A program made the position numbers and the translations under genes. Shown one piece after another: positions 1 through 9,500 of a stretch of DNA of 39,984 bases. Position 1 is the stretch's first letter; every line of letters starts with the position of its first letter. This DNA comes from Kamptonema sp. UHCC 0994. Lineage in GTDB: Bacteria; Cyanobacteriota; Cyanobacteriia; Cyanobacteriales; Microcoleaceae. The DNA lies in assembly GCF_029167235.1 (NCBI RefSeq), contig NZ_JARFTR010000304.1, positions 1-39,984 of the forward strand, in the 5' to 3' direction. Under the pieces are notes generated by a model, which saw only the letters and a program-made list of their open reading frames with translations, did not search any database and had not been told where the DNA came from.

Positions 1-11
1 GGCGGCGTTAC
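1..11. repeat. Right half of a 50-bp palindromic repeat, cut by the window edge
   Basis: The first 11 bases, GGCGGCGTTAC, match the right-hand end of the palindrome family found complete at 10436-10485, 21370-21419, 29426-29475 and 30595-30644. The rest of the copy would lie outside the window. Confidence 0.6.
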
Positions 12-57
12 GGATACTTTTGCCTAAGTCTTGTCAAAATTCAAAATTGAAACCTGT

Positions 58-735
58 TTAAATCCCTTCCCCATCCGATAAACGCTGAAGCGAAATAGAT
101 GCAGCTTGAGATACTTGGGAATTGCTGTCTTTTTCTAAATATTTCAGCGCTGAAATACTCTTAGGACTAGGTAAATTCCCCAAAGCTTCAGCAAGACGCT
201 GACGGATTAGCCAATCTTCCGACTGGACAAATCGCAAAATAGCTTCTACTGCTTCCACAGCTTTGATCTCACCCAAGGCTGAAATTGCTGCTTGCTGCAT
301 GACAACTTCTTTGCTATCCAAGGCTTGTAGTAGCGCGTCGCGAGCACGGGGATCTTTGAGATTACCCAAAGATACGGCGGCGCTGAAGCGTACTAACCAG
401 TCGGTATCTTCATAAAAAGCTTGTATTAAAGCATCAAAAGCTCTAATATCTCCTAAGTAGCCTAAAGCCCCAGCAGCGTCGGCGCGAATGCCATAGTCTG
501 AGTCATTGGCTAACAATTTAACTAGAATCGGATAGCATTCTTCGGTGGGTTTTACGCCAAGGGCAAAAACTGCCATCGATCGCACTTGTAAATTTTCATC
601 GTTCAATACCTTTTTTATTAAAGGTACTGCCTCCGCCGCTGAAATGTGCCGCAGGTTGGCTAAAGCTACCATCCGATCGGCTGAATTTTGGCTTTCTAAC
701 TGGATTGAAATTTGCTCTATGCTTAAAGTGGTCAT
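58..735 (-). CDS. HEAT-repeat protein, NblB/phycobilin-lyase-like family
   Basis: A 225-residue protein made almost entirely of about six HEAT-like repeats of roughly 31 residues (about residues 30-220). The repeats carry motifs such as VRSMAVFALG, IRADAAGALGYLG, VRFSAAVSLGNL and IRQRLAEALGNL. This is the PBS-lyase HEAT-like pattern of cyanobacterial NblB and CpcE/F-type proteins, which bind phycobilins or take part in phycobilisome turnover. The length (about 220) and lack of any other domain fit NblB-like proteins better than CpcE/CpcF. No phycobiliprotein gene is nearby, so the role is inferred from family only; it could be a general protein-binding scaffold. The ATG at 735 is the first in-frame start. 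It appears monocistronic and is transcribed away from the BON lipoprotein. Confidence 0.75.
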   Translation of the reverse strand: MTTLSIEQISIQLESQNSADRMVALANLRHISAAEAVPLIKKVLNDENLQVRSMAVFALGVKPTEECYPILVKLLANDSDYGIRADAAGALGYLGDIRAFDALIQAFYEDTDWLVRFSAAVSLGNLKDPRARDALLQALDSKEVVMQQAAISALGEIKAVEAVEAILRFVQSEDWLIRQRLAEALGNLPSPKSISALKYLEKDSNSQVSQAASISLQRLSDGEGI

Positions 736-1177
736 TATTTACCGAGCTCTTAGTAAAACTTTACATTTGATTAATCTATTATAGAGCTAGTTTAGGGATT
801 GACTCAAGCAAGCGCGATCGCTACAAACAGATATGCAAATTTAGAAGACATTCTTAACTGGCATTAGGGAATAACTTATTTTCCAACTCCTCATCCGCTG
901 ATGATTATGTAAATATCCAGTTTTCCGCAACTTGTGGCTAAAACTGTCGATACATAGCAAACCAGTCCCGGCGTTAACAAATATTATACCAATATAATCA
1001 TAACTTTTGTACTTAATATTTATCCTCTCCCTAGCGACACAGATTGATATTACACCTAGAGACCGATGTAAATATTTCCCTGAATTTCTATATTTAATGA
1101 AAGCTAGTATAAGTTTTGCAAAGGACAAATAACAAGTCCATCTGGCTAATCCAATCTTAACAAGAGGTTCCTTAAAT
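736..1177. other. 442-bp divergent intergenic region
   Basis: This gap separates the divergent HEAT and BON-lipoprotein genes. It holds one HIP1 octamer (about 813-821), an AT-rich stretch around 975-1020, and the motif at 1055-1073 that recurs before the next gene. An AGAGG ribosome-binding sequence precedes the ATG at 1178. No credible gene is seen; the minus-strand frame at 841-1242 is rejected. Confidence 0.5.
1055..1073 (+). promoter_or_regulatory. Shared upstream motif, copy 1
   Basis: CCTAGAGACCGATGTAAAT lies about 105 bp before the BON lipoprotein start. It matches CCTAGCGACCGATGAAAAT at 1774-1792, about 100 bp before the next gene, at 17 of 19 positions. A CCCTAGCGAC string also occurs at 1029-1038 and again at 1773-1782. 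Similar spacing before two neighbouring genes suggests a common regulator site or promoter element; this is inference. Confidence 0.4.
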
Positions 1178-1657
1178 ATGAAGAAGCTAACACCATTTCT
1201 CCTTAGTGGCATCTTATTATTAGGAGTTGCAGCTTGCGACAACGTTGCGAAATCTAGTGCTAATGCTCCTAATTCTACTCAGGAAGATATCAAAACACCA
1301 GATGCTAAGACCGTTAAAAATGACAAAGCTGATGCTACTAGCGAGACTCGCAGAGCACAAGCAGACTCTGATATTCGGGCGCGAGAACAGCGTAACAATA
1401 TAACTGGCGGCGATACAGACAGAGCAAATCGCGACCTAGAGAGTGAAGTACGCTCTAAATTAGAGGTCAACATCACCGGCGGCCAACTAACTGTTGCCGC
1501 TAAAGATGGTGCAGTTACTATATCAGGGACAGTCCCCAATCAAAAAGATTTAGACAGTATTGAACCTTTAACTAAAGAGATTAAAGGTGTCAATAGCGTG
1601 ACCAATAAAGCAGTTGTCGCCACCGCCAATCCCGATCAACCCAAGCCAAGTAAATAG
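1178..1657 (+). CDS. BON-domain lipoprotein
   Basis: A 159-residue exported protein. Residues 1-19 form a lipoprotein signal peptide (KK, hydrophobic core) ending in lipobox VAAC, with Cys20 as the predicted lipidated residue. A charged, low-complexity linker (about 21-85, rich in Asp, Lys, Arg, Thr) leads to one BON domain at about 88-150. It contains the typical GAVTISGTVPN and I-KGV-SVTNKAVV segments. BON domains bind membranes or glycans and occur in osmotic-stress proteins such as OsmY. The protein probably sits on the periplasmic face of a membrane. The ATG at 1178 has AGAGG about 12 nt upstream. The gene is followed on the same strand by a stress-type protein sharing an upstream motif, so co-regulation is plausible. 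Confidence 0.82.
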   Translation: MKKLTPFLLSGILLLGVAACDNVAKSSANAPNSTQEDIKTPDAKTVKNDKADATSETRRAQADSDIRAREQRNNITGGDTDRANRDLESEVRSKLEVNITGGQLTVAAKDGAVTISGTVPNQKDLDSIEPLTKEIKGVNSVTNKAVVATANPDQPKPSK

Positions 1658-1742
1658 GTAAATCCAGCAATCAGAAATTGACATTAATCCATCGATATTA
1701 TGGGTTTTTGATTCTGAATTATGGCTCCAAAAATCGGCGTTC

Positions 1743-1762
1743 TATCTATCTTCTGATAGATA
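1743..1762. repeat. Short inverted repeat
   Basis: TATCTATC (1743-1750) and GATAGATA (1755-1762) form a perfect 8-bp inverted repeat with a 4-base TTCT loop. It lies between the BON gene and the next gene, close to the shared motif. It could be an operator or a weak hairpin; there is no T-run. Confidence 0.4.
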
Positions 1763-1773
1763 ATCAGGTTCCC

Positions 1774-1792
1774 CCTAGCGACCGATGAAAAT
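1774..1792 (+). promoter_or_regulatory. Shared upstream motif, copy 2
   Basis: CCTAGCGACCGATGAAAAT, about 100 bp before the start at 1892, repeats the motif at 1055-1073 with two mismatches. Its first bases CCTAG and the downstream CTAGG (1794-1798) also make a small inverted repeat. Candidate shared regulatory site. Confidence 0.4.
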
Positions 1793-1891
1793 GCTAGGGA
1801 AAAAGGCAATAAATGTTAGTGATAGCACAAATCAGAAATAGATTTTGTAGCTGTACAAATTCAAAACATAGCAAGCAGAGGATGTAAAAAA

Positions 1892-3097
1892 ATGGCTTTA
1901 GGTCAACAAAAGCGAGCAGTAGGAGCATTTTCTAACTATAGAGACACAGAAATGGCGCTTAGGGAACTGCAAAATACAGGCTTTCCCATGAATAAAATTT
2001 CGGTAGTCGCGCAAAATACCGACGGTGACAACATCGCTGGAGCCAAGGTTACTACTGGTAAAGACAAGCAAGTGGAGCACGGCGCTAAAGCAGGTGCTAC
2101 AGCGGGGGCGGTTACGGGAGGCTTGATTGGCTTAATCGGAAGCCTAACTGCCCTGACTATTCCAGGAATTGGCCCGATAGTAGCGGGTGGTACGATCGCA
2201 ACTCTCCTGGGAGATGCTTTAGTGGGAGGCGCGATCGGTGCTGCTGCTGGCGGTTTAGTCGGTGGATTAATAGGTTTGGGTGTTCCTGAAGAACAAGCAA
2301 GAGTTTACAGCGATCGCCTCTCAAGGGGCGACTATCTAGTATTTGTAGAAGGTACTAACGCTGAAATTGCCACAGCTCAAAGCATCTTCACTACCTACCG
2401 AATTCAAGACTGGGGGATCTACGACGTACCCAGCGGCGAAGATAGAGGTAGAGTTTCCCACCGAGACAAGCGAGCAGTAGGTGCTTTCCCTACCCGCAAC
2501 GAGACAGAACAAGCGCTCAACGAGCTGAGAAATGCTGGTTTTAATATGGACAACGTTTCTGTCATCGCCCGGGATGCCGAACACAAAAATGACATTGCAG
2601 GCGTTGATGTAGAAGATAGCACCGGCAACAAAGCCGATTTAGGCGCAGCTAAAGGCGCAATGACAGGGGGCGCTTTAGGCGGTTTGACAGGTTTGCTCGT
2701 AGGCTTAGGTTTGGTAGCAATTCCTGGCATTGGCCCAATTATGCTGGCTGGAGCTGGTGCAACTGCACTCGCCACTACCCTTACAGGTACGGCAATTGGT
2801 GCCACCGCTGGCGGTTTGATTGGGGCCTTAGTCGGCTTGGGAATTCCCGAAGAGCGGGCTAAAGCTTATAGCGATCGAGTAGCGAAGGGTTATTATCTGG
2901 TGATGGTGAAAGGGACAGAGGAGGAGATCGCCAGAGCCGAATCTGTTCTGAGTGCGCGAGGCATTCAAGACTGGGGAATTTTCGATTACCCCAGCGTAGA
3001 TACAGCTCGTGCTAACTATGGCACTCCCGGTACTCCTAGCGTCGATACCACCCCGCTTTACAACGAGCCTGATGCAAGCACTCGCCGCTTGCGATAA
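1892..3097 (+). CDS. Duplicated glycine-rich stress-type protein (general stress protein 17M-like modules)
   Basis: A 401-residue protein formed by two homologous halves, about residues 1-190 and 192-375. Each half starts with KRAVGAF followed by a small alpha/beta module (T-AL-EL-NAGF---SV-A). Each continues through a long glycine/alanine hydrophobic stretch resembling paired membrane hairpins. Each ends with PEE-A--YSDR---G-YLV-V-GT and IQDWGI-D-PS. The N-terminal module resembles the YflT/general stress protein 17M family. The glycine-zipper-like centre suggests membrane association. Function is not known; a role in osmotic or general stress is inferred from the family and from the BON neighbour. 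An AGAGG sequence lies about 12 nt before the ATG. The C-terminal 25 residues are a Pro/Thr-rich tail. Confidence 0.7.
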   Translation: MALGQQKRAVGAFSNYRDTEMALRELQNTGFPMNKISVVAQNTDGDNIAGAKVTTGKDKQVEHGAKAGATAGAVTGGLIGLIGSLTALTIPGIGPIVAGGTIATLLGDALVGGAIGAAAGGLVGGLIGLGVPEEQARVYSDRLSRGDYLVFVEGTNAEIATAQSIFTTYRIQDWGIYDVPSGEDRGRVSHRDKRAVGAFPTRNETEQALNELRNAGFNMDNVSVIARDAEHKNDIAGVDVEDSTGNKADLGAAKGAMTGGALGGLTGLLVGLGLVAIPGIGPIMLAGAGATALATTLTGTAIGATAGGLIGALVGLGIPEERAKAYSDRVAKGYYLVMVKGTEEEIARAESVLSARGIQDWGIFDYPSVDTARANYGTPGTPSVDTTPLYNEPDASTRRLR

Positions 3098-3139
3098 GTT
3101 AACACTCTCTGGTCTGAAGACTCGGGGATTCTGCTCTGA

Positions 3140-3172
3140 CAAACTTTGGGGGATGAATCCACCCAAAGTTTG
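3140..3172. terminator. Bidirectional terminator-like hairpin
   Basis: CAAACTTTGGG (3140-3150) and CCCAAAGTTTG (3162-3172) form a perfect 11-bp stem between two convergent genes ending at 3097 and 3212. There is no long T-run on either side, so termination is inferred from position. A CTGCCTC heptamer repeats three times just after it, at about 3185-3203. Confidence 0.5.
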
Positions 3173-3211
3173 ATTCTGAAATCCTGCCTCCTGCCTCCTG
3201 CCTTGTTGTTT

Positions 3212-6200
3212 TTACCCTTTCACAGGCAAGTGAATTGTGAAGGCTGTTCCTTGCCCCAGAGTTGAAGCAACTTCGATCGCCCCACCATGTTTTTCAACGA
3301 CAATTTGACGGGCGATGGTTAACCCTAATCCCGTACCTTTCCCCACACCTTTAGTCGTAAATAAATGGTCAAATATTTGGGCTTGCAAGGCTTCGCTCAT
3401 GCCCTTACCATTGTCTTCAATCCGAACTAATACCTGATTGGCGATCGCTTCTGTCCGAATGGTAATTTGTTGAGGATTGGCTGTGAGTTCATCAAACGAT
3501 CGAGTTTTTGCCATCTCGTCGAACATATCGATCGCATTCGCCAAAATATTCATAAATACCTGGTTAAGCTGACCGGGGAAGCACTCGACTGGGGGTAATT
3601 CGCCATAATCTTGGATCGCTGCGATCGCCGGACGATTTTCATTAGCTTTAAGGCGATACTTGAGAATCAGCAGGGTGCTATCAATGCCTTCATGAAGATT
3701 AGCACTAACTTTGCGATCGGTATCGGCGCGGGAGAAGATGCGGAGACTGGTGCTGATGCCTTTGATGCGATCGGTTGCACCTCTCATCGAGTTGAGTAAC
3801 TTCGGTAAGTCCTCAGTAAGAAATTCTAGCTCAATGTCTTCAGCATTTTCTTGGATAGGTGCGACTGGGAGAGGATAATGTTCTTGATAAAGTCCCAGAT
3901 GTTCCAGTAAGTATTGCACATAATCCTTAGCGTTATTGATGCTGCCATTAAGGAAGCCCATCGGGTTATTGATTTCGTGGGCTACCCCTGCCACCAAGTT
4001 ACCCAGCGATGCCATTTTTTCGTTTTGTACCATTTGCAATTGGGCATTTTGCAATTCTACCAAGGCTTGTTCGAGTTCCTGGGATTTCTGAAGGACGGCA
4101 GCTTCGGCACATTTGCGATCGGTAATATCAATCAGCATTCCATCCCATACTATTTCACCATCCTCCCAGCGTTCTGGTTGAGAAGCCGCTTTCACCCACT
4201 TCAAATTCCCATTCGGTGTAATAATGCGCCACTCATGTCGAAATGGGGTGAGATTTTGTGCTGACTCCATAACTGCTTGAAAAACCTCTACTCGATCGTC
4301 GGGATATTCAAAATCACGTAGGCTATATTTCCCAGTCATCATATCCTCTGCCGCTACTTCGTAAAGAGTTTGACACCCAGAACTTACATAGGGCATGGAA
4401 GCTGAACCATCGGCTTTAATGCGAATCTGATAAATCAATCCCGGAACATTATCAGCAAGTTTCTGGAAGCGGGTTTCACTCACCCGTAATTTTTCCAGAG
4501 ATTGTTCTAACTGTTGAGCATAGGTTTGTGATTCTTGATAAATACGGGCATTCTCTAAAGAAATTGCGGCTTGGGTACACAGGAAGTTAAGAATGAGGAT
4601 GCGATCGTTGGTAAATACTCCGCTCGTTGTACGATTTTTCAGATAGAGAATGCCGAGTAACTTGCCTTGATTGAGGATGGGCAAGCATAGAATACTCTTG
4701 GGTTTTCTCTGTATTAAATATTCATCTAGAATCGGCAGATTAGTTTTCATATCTTCAATTACCACCACTTCTCTAGTATTTTTAACATACTGAATCAGTT
4801 TAACTGGCAAGTCCAGATTACAATCTAAAGGTACTGAACAAAGTTGCGTTTCTTCCGGTGTCGCAATAGCTTGCATTTGCCATTGTCCCTGACTATTGGG
4901 TAGGATTAACGCGCAGCGATCGCCGCCAGAGTTTTGCAGAATAACCTGAGTCAATTGGTGCAGTAGATCCTCAATTTGAATTGTGCTGGAAAGGATTTGA
5001 GATGCTTTGAGAATGGCACCAAAATCTAGAGCGGTATTGATACTTGTACTAGAAGAAGAACTGGCTGTTGTGTAGCTATGGATCGAGTAATTAGGAGCGG
5101 AAATACTGGCTAAGGTTTCAAAAGGATTAATAGTTTGGGTAGCTTGTTGGAGAATTGGGCGCAGTAAATTAGGATAACGATTTTCTAGATCGTCAGTTTT
5201 GGCTTTCGCGCCCCAATGGGCGTAGCAATAGTAGGCTTCCTGCATATAACCTGCGGCAACTTTTTCTTTACCCCAATCGAGATAAAATTTAGCAGCGAGC
5301 TCGTTGGCAAGAGCTTCATCTTGGATAAATCCATTTTCTTTAGCATCTGCAATGGCGCTATCGTACAGTTCTATTGCTGCCATTTTTTCATCTAAAACTC
5401 GATGTTTTTCTGCTTCTACTAAATGAAACTTGTGTAGATGATTCATCGGGGCATAAGTTGCCCATCTCTGCATATTTTTCTGATTGGCAGTAACTTGTTG
5501 CAGGATAGTTTCTTGCTCAGATTTTTGATGATTGGAGTAGATAGCTAACTGAGTAAGAGAAACATAAAAATAGAAGGTAGGAATATTAAACATTCCTTTC
5601 CCTCCTGATGAATAATGTTTTGCTTGTTCAATATATTCGAGCGTTTTTTCAAATTCTTGAAACAAATAGCACAGCATTACTTTAATGAAAAAGAAATGCC
5701 ATAATCCAGTTTTGTCATTAGCTAGCTGATATCGCGCTAATAGTGCTAGTTCTTTCTCGATTTCACCCAGCAAACAAGATGGATTTGTCCTGTGACCAAG
5801 CAAATTTAAAACCATCTCTCGATACAGTTCATTGTAGTTAAGCTGTGTCTGCTGATTAATTTGTCCCAAAACTTTGCTATAAGCTGTCATTTCTTGCTCT
5901 AGTTGAGGTAACTCATAACCCGTTAAATAGGCATGAAAACCATAAGCATAAGCCGCATAGCCCAAGTCCATTAAACTTCCGCTTTCCCACCCACTGGAGT
6001 AAGCATTTTGCAGTAGCTTTAAGGTATCTCTACCGTGAACTTTCCAATGAACAATAAAAGTAGTAGTCACAAATAAAACTCTGGCTTCAATCTTTTTAGC
6101 TTTGAGTTTTACTAATAAGTTCAATGCTAGTTGAGAAAATTCATAACCCCGTTCAATCTCGCCAGCAACGGCACACAGAAATAAACCATAGCTAGAGTAA

Positions 6201-9076
6201 GCTAACGCAGAACTAGGAGCATTGCCATAGGTCATTGACAATTTCATCTGCGTCATGATAACCAGCGAATTTAAATTAGGTTTCGCCAAATAAGCAGGAA
6301 TAGAGATGACATCCAAAATTTGCAAAGCTGCCAACATTTGAGGGTTTATCATCTCTGGAAGATTGAGTAAATCCGCAGGTTTTCTGCTATCAAGAAGCAC
6401 TTGGGTTTCTTGACTAACTCGTGCCACATCTTCTATTTCGGGTGATGCAGGGAGATCGATTTCAAATTGCTTGAGTGCAGTTAATCCCGTATTGATGGCT
6501 TCGAGTAGCTGACCCTGCGATGTATAAGCATTAATTCTGACTGCATAGACTTTAACTGTATCTAATGCTGTTTTTGCCTGGTGCAAAACTTCTTCTGCAA
6601 GACTTACCATCTCATCGATATCAGTGTTGAGATAGGCTGCTTCTGTTGCTTCTACATACAGCGCTAGTGTTAGATCGTACTGACTTAACCAGCGATTGCT
6701 AGCTAAGAGATTTCGCCCTACAGTAAAGTATTTAACAGCCGCATTATAAGCGGTAGAATTCTTAGCTTTGCAACCAGCAATTAAATTCAACTTCGCAACT
6801 TCTTCTCTCTCTGTGGCTGGCTCAATTAATTCCACAGCAATATTAATTTGATTAACAATCTCAAAAATTCGTTCTTCTCGGTTAATCTGAGAGGTATTCT
6901 TCAGTAATCGTTGACCAATCCGATAATGCGTTACTTTTTTCTGTTCTTCTGGAATCAAAAAATAAGCAGCTTGTTGAACGCGATCGTGTAAAAACCGATA
7001 GCTAACTGTTTGATGATTCCCTTGAGAAATTGTATGTTCACTTCCCAAATAAAATTTATAAATATCACTTTCAGGTAATACCAACCCTTCTTGTAGTGCT
7101 TTCCACAAGGCTGTTGCGGTTTCAGTCTCTTCCTTCTCTGAAACAATTGCCAATGTTGTCAGATCGAACTGGTTCCCAATACAAGCAGCTAATTTCAAAA
7201 CCTCTTGAGTTGTGGTTGGTAACTTCTGCAATTGTTGAGACATAAATTCTACAACATCATTGGTCAATGCTGCTGCCCGCACTTGGGTAAGATTACATTG
7301 CCAATGTCCCATTTCAGCTTCAAAGGTAATCCATCCATTCTGATAAATTGCTTTGAGAAACTGCGTGGCAAAAAAGGGATTACCCTGGGTTTTCTGATAC
7401 ACCAATTCTGTTAAAGGCTGTGCTAAGACTGTTGCAGAAGTGAGGGTATCTGCTACTAGCTGATTTAAACTGCTTTCAGACAGTGGTTTTAACGTGATGG
7501 TGTTTACTATTGCTCCCGCTTTTACCACTTCTTCCAGTGTCAGCATCAATGGATGTGCTGCAAATACTTCATTATCGCGATAGGCTCCAATCACCAGCAA
7601 ATAACCCGCTGGCGATTCGCCTATGAGCAACGGCATTAACTTCAGCGATGCTAAATCTGCCCACTGCAAATCATCCAGAAACATTACTAATGGATGTTCT
7701 GCTGTGGTGAAGACTTGAATAAATTTCTGGAATAGTAAGTTAAATCGATTTTGGGCCGCAGTTCCTGATAGTTCTGTTGCTGGTGGCTGAACTCCGATGA
7801 TGCGTTCCAGTTCTGGAATTACATCGATTAGGACTTGGGCATTTTCTCCCAAGGCTTCGAGAATTTTAGTTTTCCAGGTTTGCAGTTGCAAATCCGATTC
7901 TGAAAACAACTGCGCCATCAAATCGCGAAATGCCTGCACAAAGGCAGAAAAGGGAATGTTGCGATTGAATTGGTCAAATTTGCCTTTGATGAAATAGCCC
8001 CGCTGCCGGACAATTGGCTTATGGACTTCGTTAACTACTGCGGTTTTACCAATGCCAGAAAATCCCGCTACTAACATCAATTCGGATGTGCCATTGGCAA
8101 CGCGGTCAAAAGCGTTTAAGAGAGTTTGAACTTCCGTTTCGCGACCATAAAGTTTTTCGGGAATTAAGAAGCGATCGCACAGATCCCGCTTTCCAATCTC
8201 AAAGGGTTCAATCGATCCTGTTTCTTGCCATTGCTCCAGACAAGTTTGTAAATCATACTTTAAACCTAAAGCACTCTGATAGCGATCTTCGGCATTCTTT
8301 GCCATCAATTTTATTACAATACTCGCGATCGCCGATGGCAAATTGAATTTACTGAGGGATGGTGGTTGCTTCGCGATGTGACAATGTACCAATTCCATCG
8401 GGTCATTGGATTGAAAGGGCAATTGTCCTGTTAAAAGTTCAAACAATGTCACGCCTAGTGCGTAAAAATCCGCTCGGTAATCAATACCTCGATTCATCCG
8501 CCCAGTTTGTTCCGGTGCTAGATATGCTAGTGTACCTTCTAACCCGTTGGGATTCTTAATTTCTTGGGTTTCCTTTGGCAATAATGAGGCAATGCTAAAG
8601 TCAATAAGTTTAATTTGTTTCGATTCGGGATGGATGAGAATATTGGCAGGTTTGATGTCTTTGTGGATGACGCGATGGTGGTGTAGAGCGTGGAGGATAT
8701 TAGCAACTTGTAGGGCAATCTCTAACACTTCTGGTACTGAAAGCGCTACGCTGCGAGCATAGTCTCGCAGTGACATTCCGCCAAAGTCTTCCATCACCAG
8801 CGCATAGCTGTTGCCACAAGCTTCTAAGCTGTAAGGATGCACAATTCCAGGAATGTCAAGATTTTTAGCGATCGCGTACTGATTGCGAAACTGCAACAGC
8901 TCTTTGAAGCTAGGATAGTCTTGGTGCAGAATCTTGATTACTACAGAACGCGGTTCACACTCTGAAGTCACTTTTTCTGTCACCGCGCGATAAACCACTG
9001 TTTGGGAGCCACTATAAACTTGCTCCATCAGACAGTAACCAGGAATTGTAAAGTTTAAATCTGCTTTTGCTGCCAT
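3212..9076 (-). CDS. Hybrid Ser/Thr kinase - AAA ATPase - GAF - PAS - histidine kinase
   Basis: A 1954-residue signalling protein. Residues about 13-275 are a Ser/Thr kinase domain with VVIKIL, catalytic HKDIKPANI near 137, DFS in place of DFG near 158, and APEQTGRMNRGIDYRADFY. About 305-620 is an AAA/STAND-type ATPase: Walker A GFSGIGKTA near 340, Walker B VMFLDDLQWAD. A long helical, TPR-like stretch follows (about 700-1330). A GAF domain (about 1365-1510) and a PAS/PAC domain (about 1530-1655) come next. The histidine kinase core has GVAHEINNP with phospho-His near 1700, an N box (NQVFMNILANAID), DNGKGM and GKGTGLGLTIARQI. The architecture is common in filamentous cyanobacteria. No response regulator is adjacent, so the signal and target are unknown. 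DFS at the kinase magnesium loop is frequent in this family. Confidence 0.92.
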   Translation of the reverse strand: MAAKADLNFTIPGYCLMEQVYSGSQTVVYRAVTEKVTSECEPRSVVIKILHQDYPSFKELLQFRNQYAIAKNLDIPGIVHPYSLEACGNSYALVMEDFGGMSLRDYARSVALSVPEVLEIALQVANILHALHHHRVIHKDIKPANILIHPESKQIKLIDFSIASLLPKETQEIKNPNGLEGTLAYLAPEQTGRMNRGIDYRADFYALGVTLFELLTGQLPFQSNDPMELVHCHIAKQPPSLSKFNLPSAIASIVIKLMAKNAEDRYQSALGLKYDLQTCLEQWQETGSIEPFEIGKRDLCDRFLIPEKLYGRETEVQTLLNAFDRVANGTSELMLVAGFSGIGKTAVVNEVHKPIVRQRGYFIKGKFDQFNRNIPFSAFVQAFRDLMAQLFSESDLQLQTWKTKILEALGENAQVLIDVIPELERIIGVQPPATELSGTAAQNRFNLLFQKFIQVFTTAEHPLVMFLDDLQWADLASLKLMPLLIGESPAGYLLVIGAYRDNEVFAAHPLMLTLEEVVKAGAIVNTITLKPLSESSLNQLVADTLTSATVLAQPLTELVYQKTQGNPFFATQFLKAIYQNGWITFEAEMGHWQCNLTQVRAAALTNDVVEFMSQQLQKLPTTTQEVLKLAACIGNQFDLTTLAIVSEKEETETATALWKALQEGLVLPESDIYKFYLGSEHTISQGNHQTVSYRFLHDRVQQAAYFLIPEEQKKVTHYRIGQRLLKNTSQINREERIFEIVNQINIAVELIEPATEREEVAKLNLIAGCKAKNSTAYNAAVKYFTVGRNLLASNRWLSQYDLTLALYVEATEAAYLNTDIDEMVSLAEEVLHQAKTALDTVKVYAVRINAYTSQGQLLEAINTGLTALKQFEIDLPASPEIEDVARVSQETQVLLDSRKPADLLNLPEMINPQMLAALQILDVISIPAYLAKPNLNSLVIMTQMKLSMTYGNAPSSALAYSSYGLFLCAVAGEIERGYEFSQLALNLLVKLKAKKIEARVLFVTTTFIVHWKVHGRDTLKLLQNAYSSGWESGSLMDLGYAAYAYGFHAYLTGYELPQLEQEMTAYSKVLGQINQQTQLNYNELYREMVLNLLGHRTNPSCLLGEIEKELALLARYQLANDKTGLWHFFFIKVMLCYLFQEFEKTLEYIEQAKHYSSGGKGMFNIPTFYFYVSLTQLAIYSNHQKSEQETILQQVTANQKNMQRWATYAPMNHLHKFHLVEAEKHRVLDEKMAAIELYDSAIADAKENGFIQDEALANELAAKFYLDWGKEKVAAGYMQEAYYCYAHWGAKAKTDDLENRYPNLLRPILQQATQTINPFETLASISAPNYSIHSYTTASSSSSTSINTALDFGAILKASQILSSTIQIEDLLHQLTQVILQNSGGDRCALILPNSQGQWQMQAIATPEETQLCSVPLDCNLDLPVKLIQYVKNTREVVVIEDMKTNLPILDEYLIQRKPKSILCLPILNQGKLLGILYLKNRTTSGVFTNDRILILNFLCTQAAISLENARIYQESQTYAQQLEQSLEKLRVSETRFQKLADNVPGLIYQIRIKADGSASMPYVSSGCQTLYEVAAEDMMTGKYSLRDFEYPDDRVEVFQAVMESAQNLTPFRHEWRIITPNGNLKWVKAASQPERWEDGEIVWDGMLIDITDRKCAEAAVLQKSQELEQALVELQNAQLQMVQNEKMASLGNLVAGVAHEINNPMGFLNGSINNAKDYVQYLLEHLGLYQEHYPLPVAPIQENAEDIELEFLTEDLPKLLNSMRGATDRIKGISTSLRIFSRADTDRKVSANLHEGIDSTLLILKYRLKANENRPAIAAIQDYGELPPVECFPGQLNQVFMNILANAIDMFDEMAKTRSFDELTANPQQITIRTEAIANQVLVRIEDNGKGMSEALQAQIFDHLFTTKGVGKGTGLGLTIARQIVVEKHGGAIEVASTLGQGTAFTIHLPVKG

Positions 9077-9500
9077 ATTGAATGCTAGAAAAGATTTTTT
9101 TCACTGCTCAATAAACGATTAAAGTAGTGGCAATATTGCATAGCTTAACCTAGTATTCTTTTTATGTATATCTTGAACATCTTTTACTTACAATATAACT
9201 GTATATCTTTTTAGTAATTTTTAACAAACCCAGCAAGAAAGCGATCGCCTCTCCTGAAACTTCAGGAAACCGTGCGGAACGATGCGACTTAGTTGCCTGC
9301 GCGATCGCTCTTTGCCAGCAACTTCAAGATTGCAAATCTTATTGATTTAACTATCCTATAATATTAAGTCTGTATCCCCTGCTACCACTTGTCCTGCGGC
9401 ATAGAAGTAGGATAGAGCATCCAAATTAACTCAGACTATCTCTTGCCTCAGACCTCTACTAGCGATTATCTTTAAGTATGGGGCAGCTAATTTCAGCTAA

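Noticed and set aside
841-1242. 133-codon open frame on the minus strand
   Set aside because: It starts inside the BON lipoprotein gene and runs through the divergent regulatory gap. The translation has no recognisable domain and odd composition.
3140-3172. Classical rho-independent terminator
   Set aside because: The stem is strong but neither side has a T-run, so it is listed only as terminator-like.
8595-8610. DFS in place of DFG in the kinase domain as a sign of a dead kinase
   Set aside because: The metal-binding Asp is kept, and the catalytic Lys and the HKDIKPAN loop are intact. DFS is frequent in this cyanobacterial kinase family.
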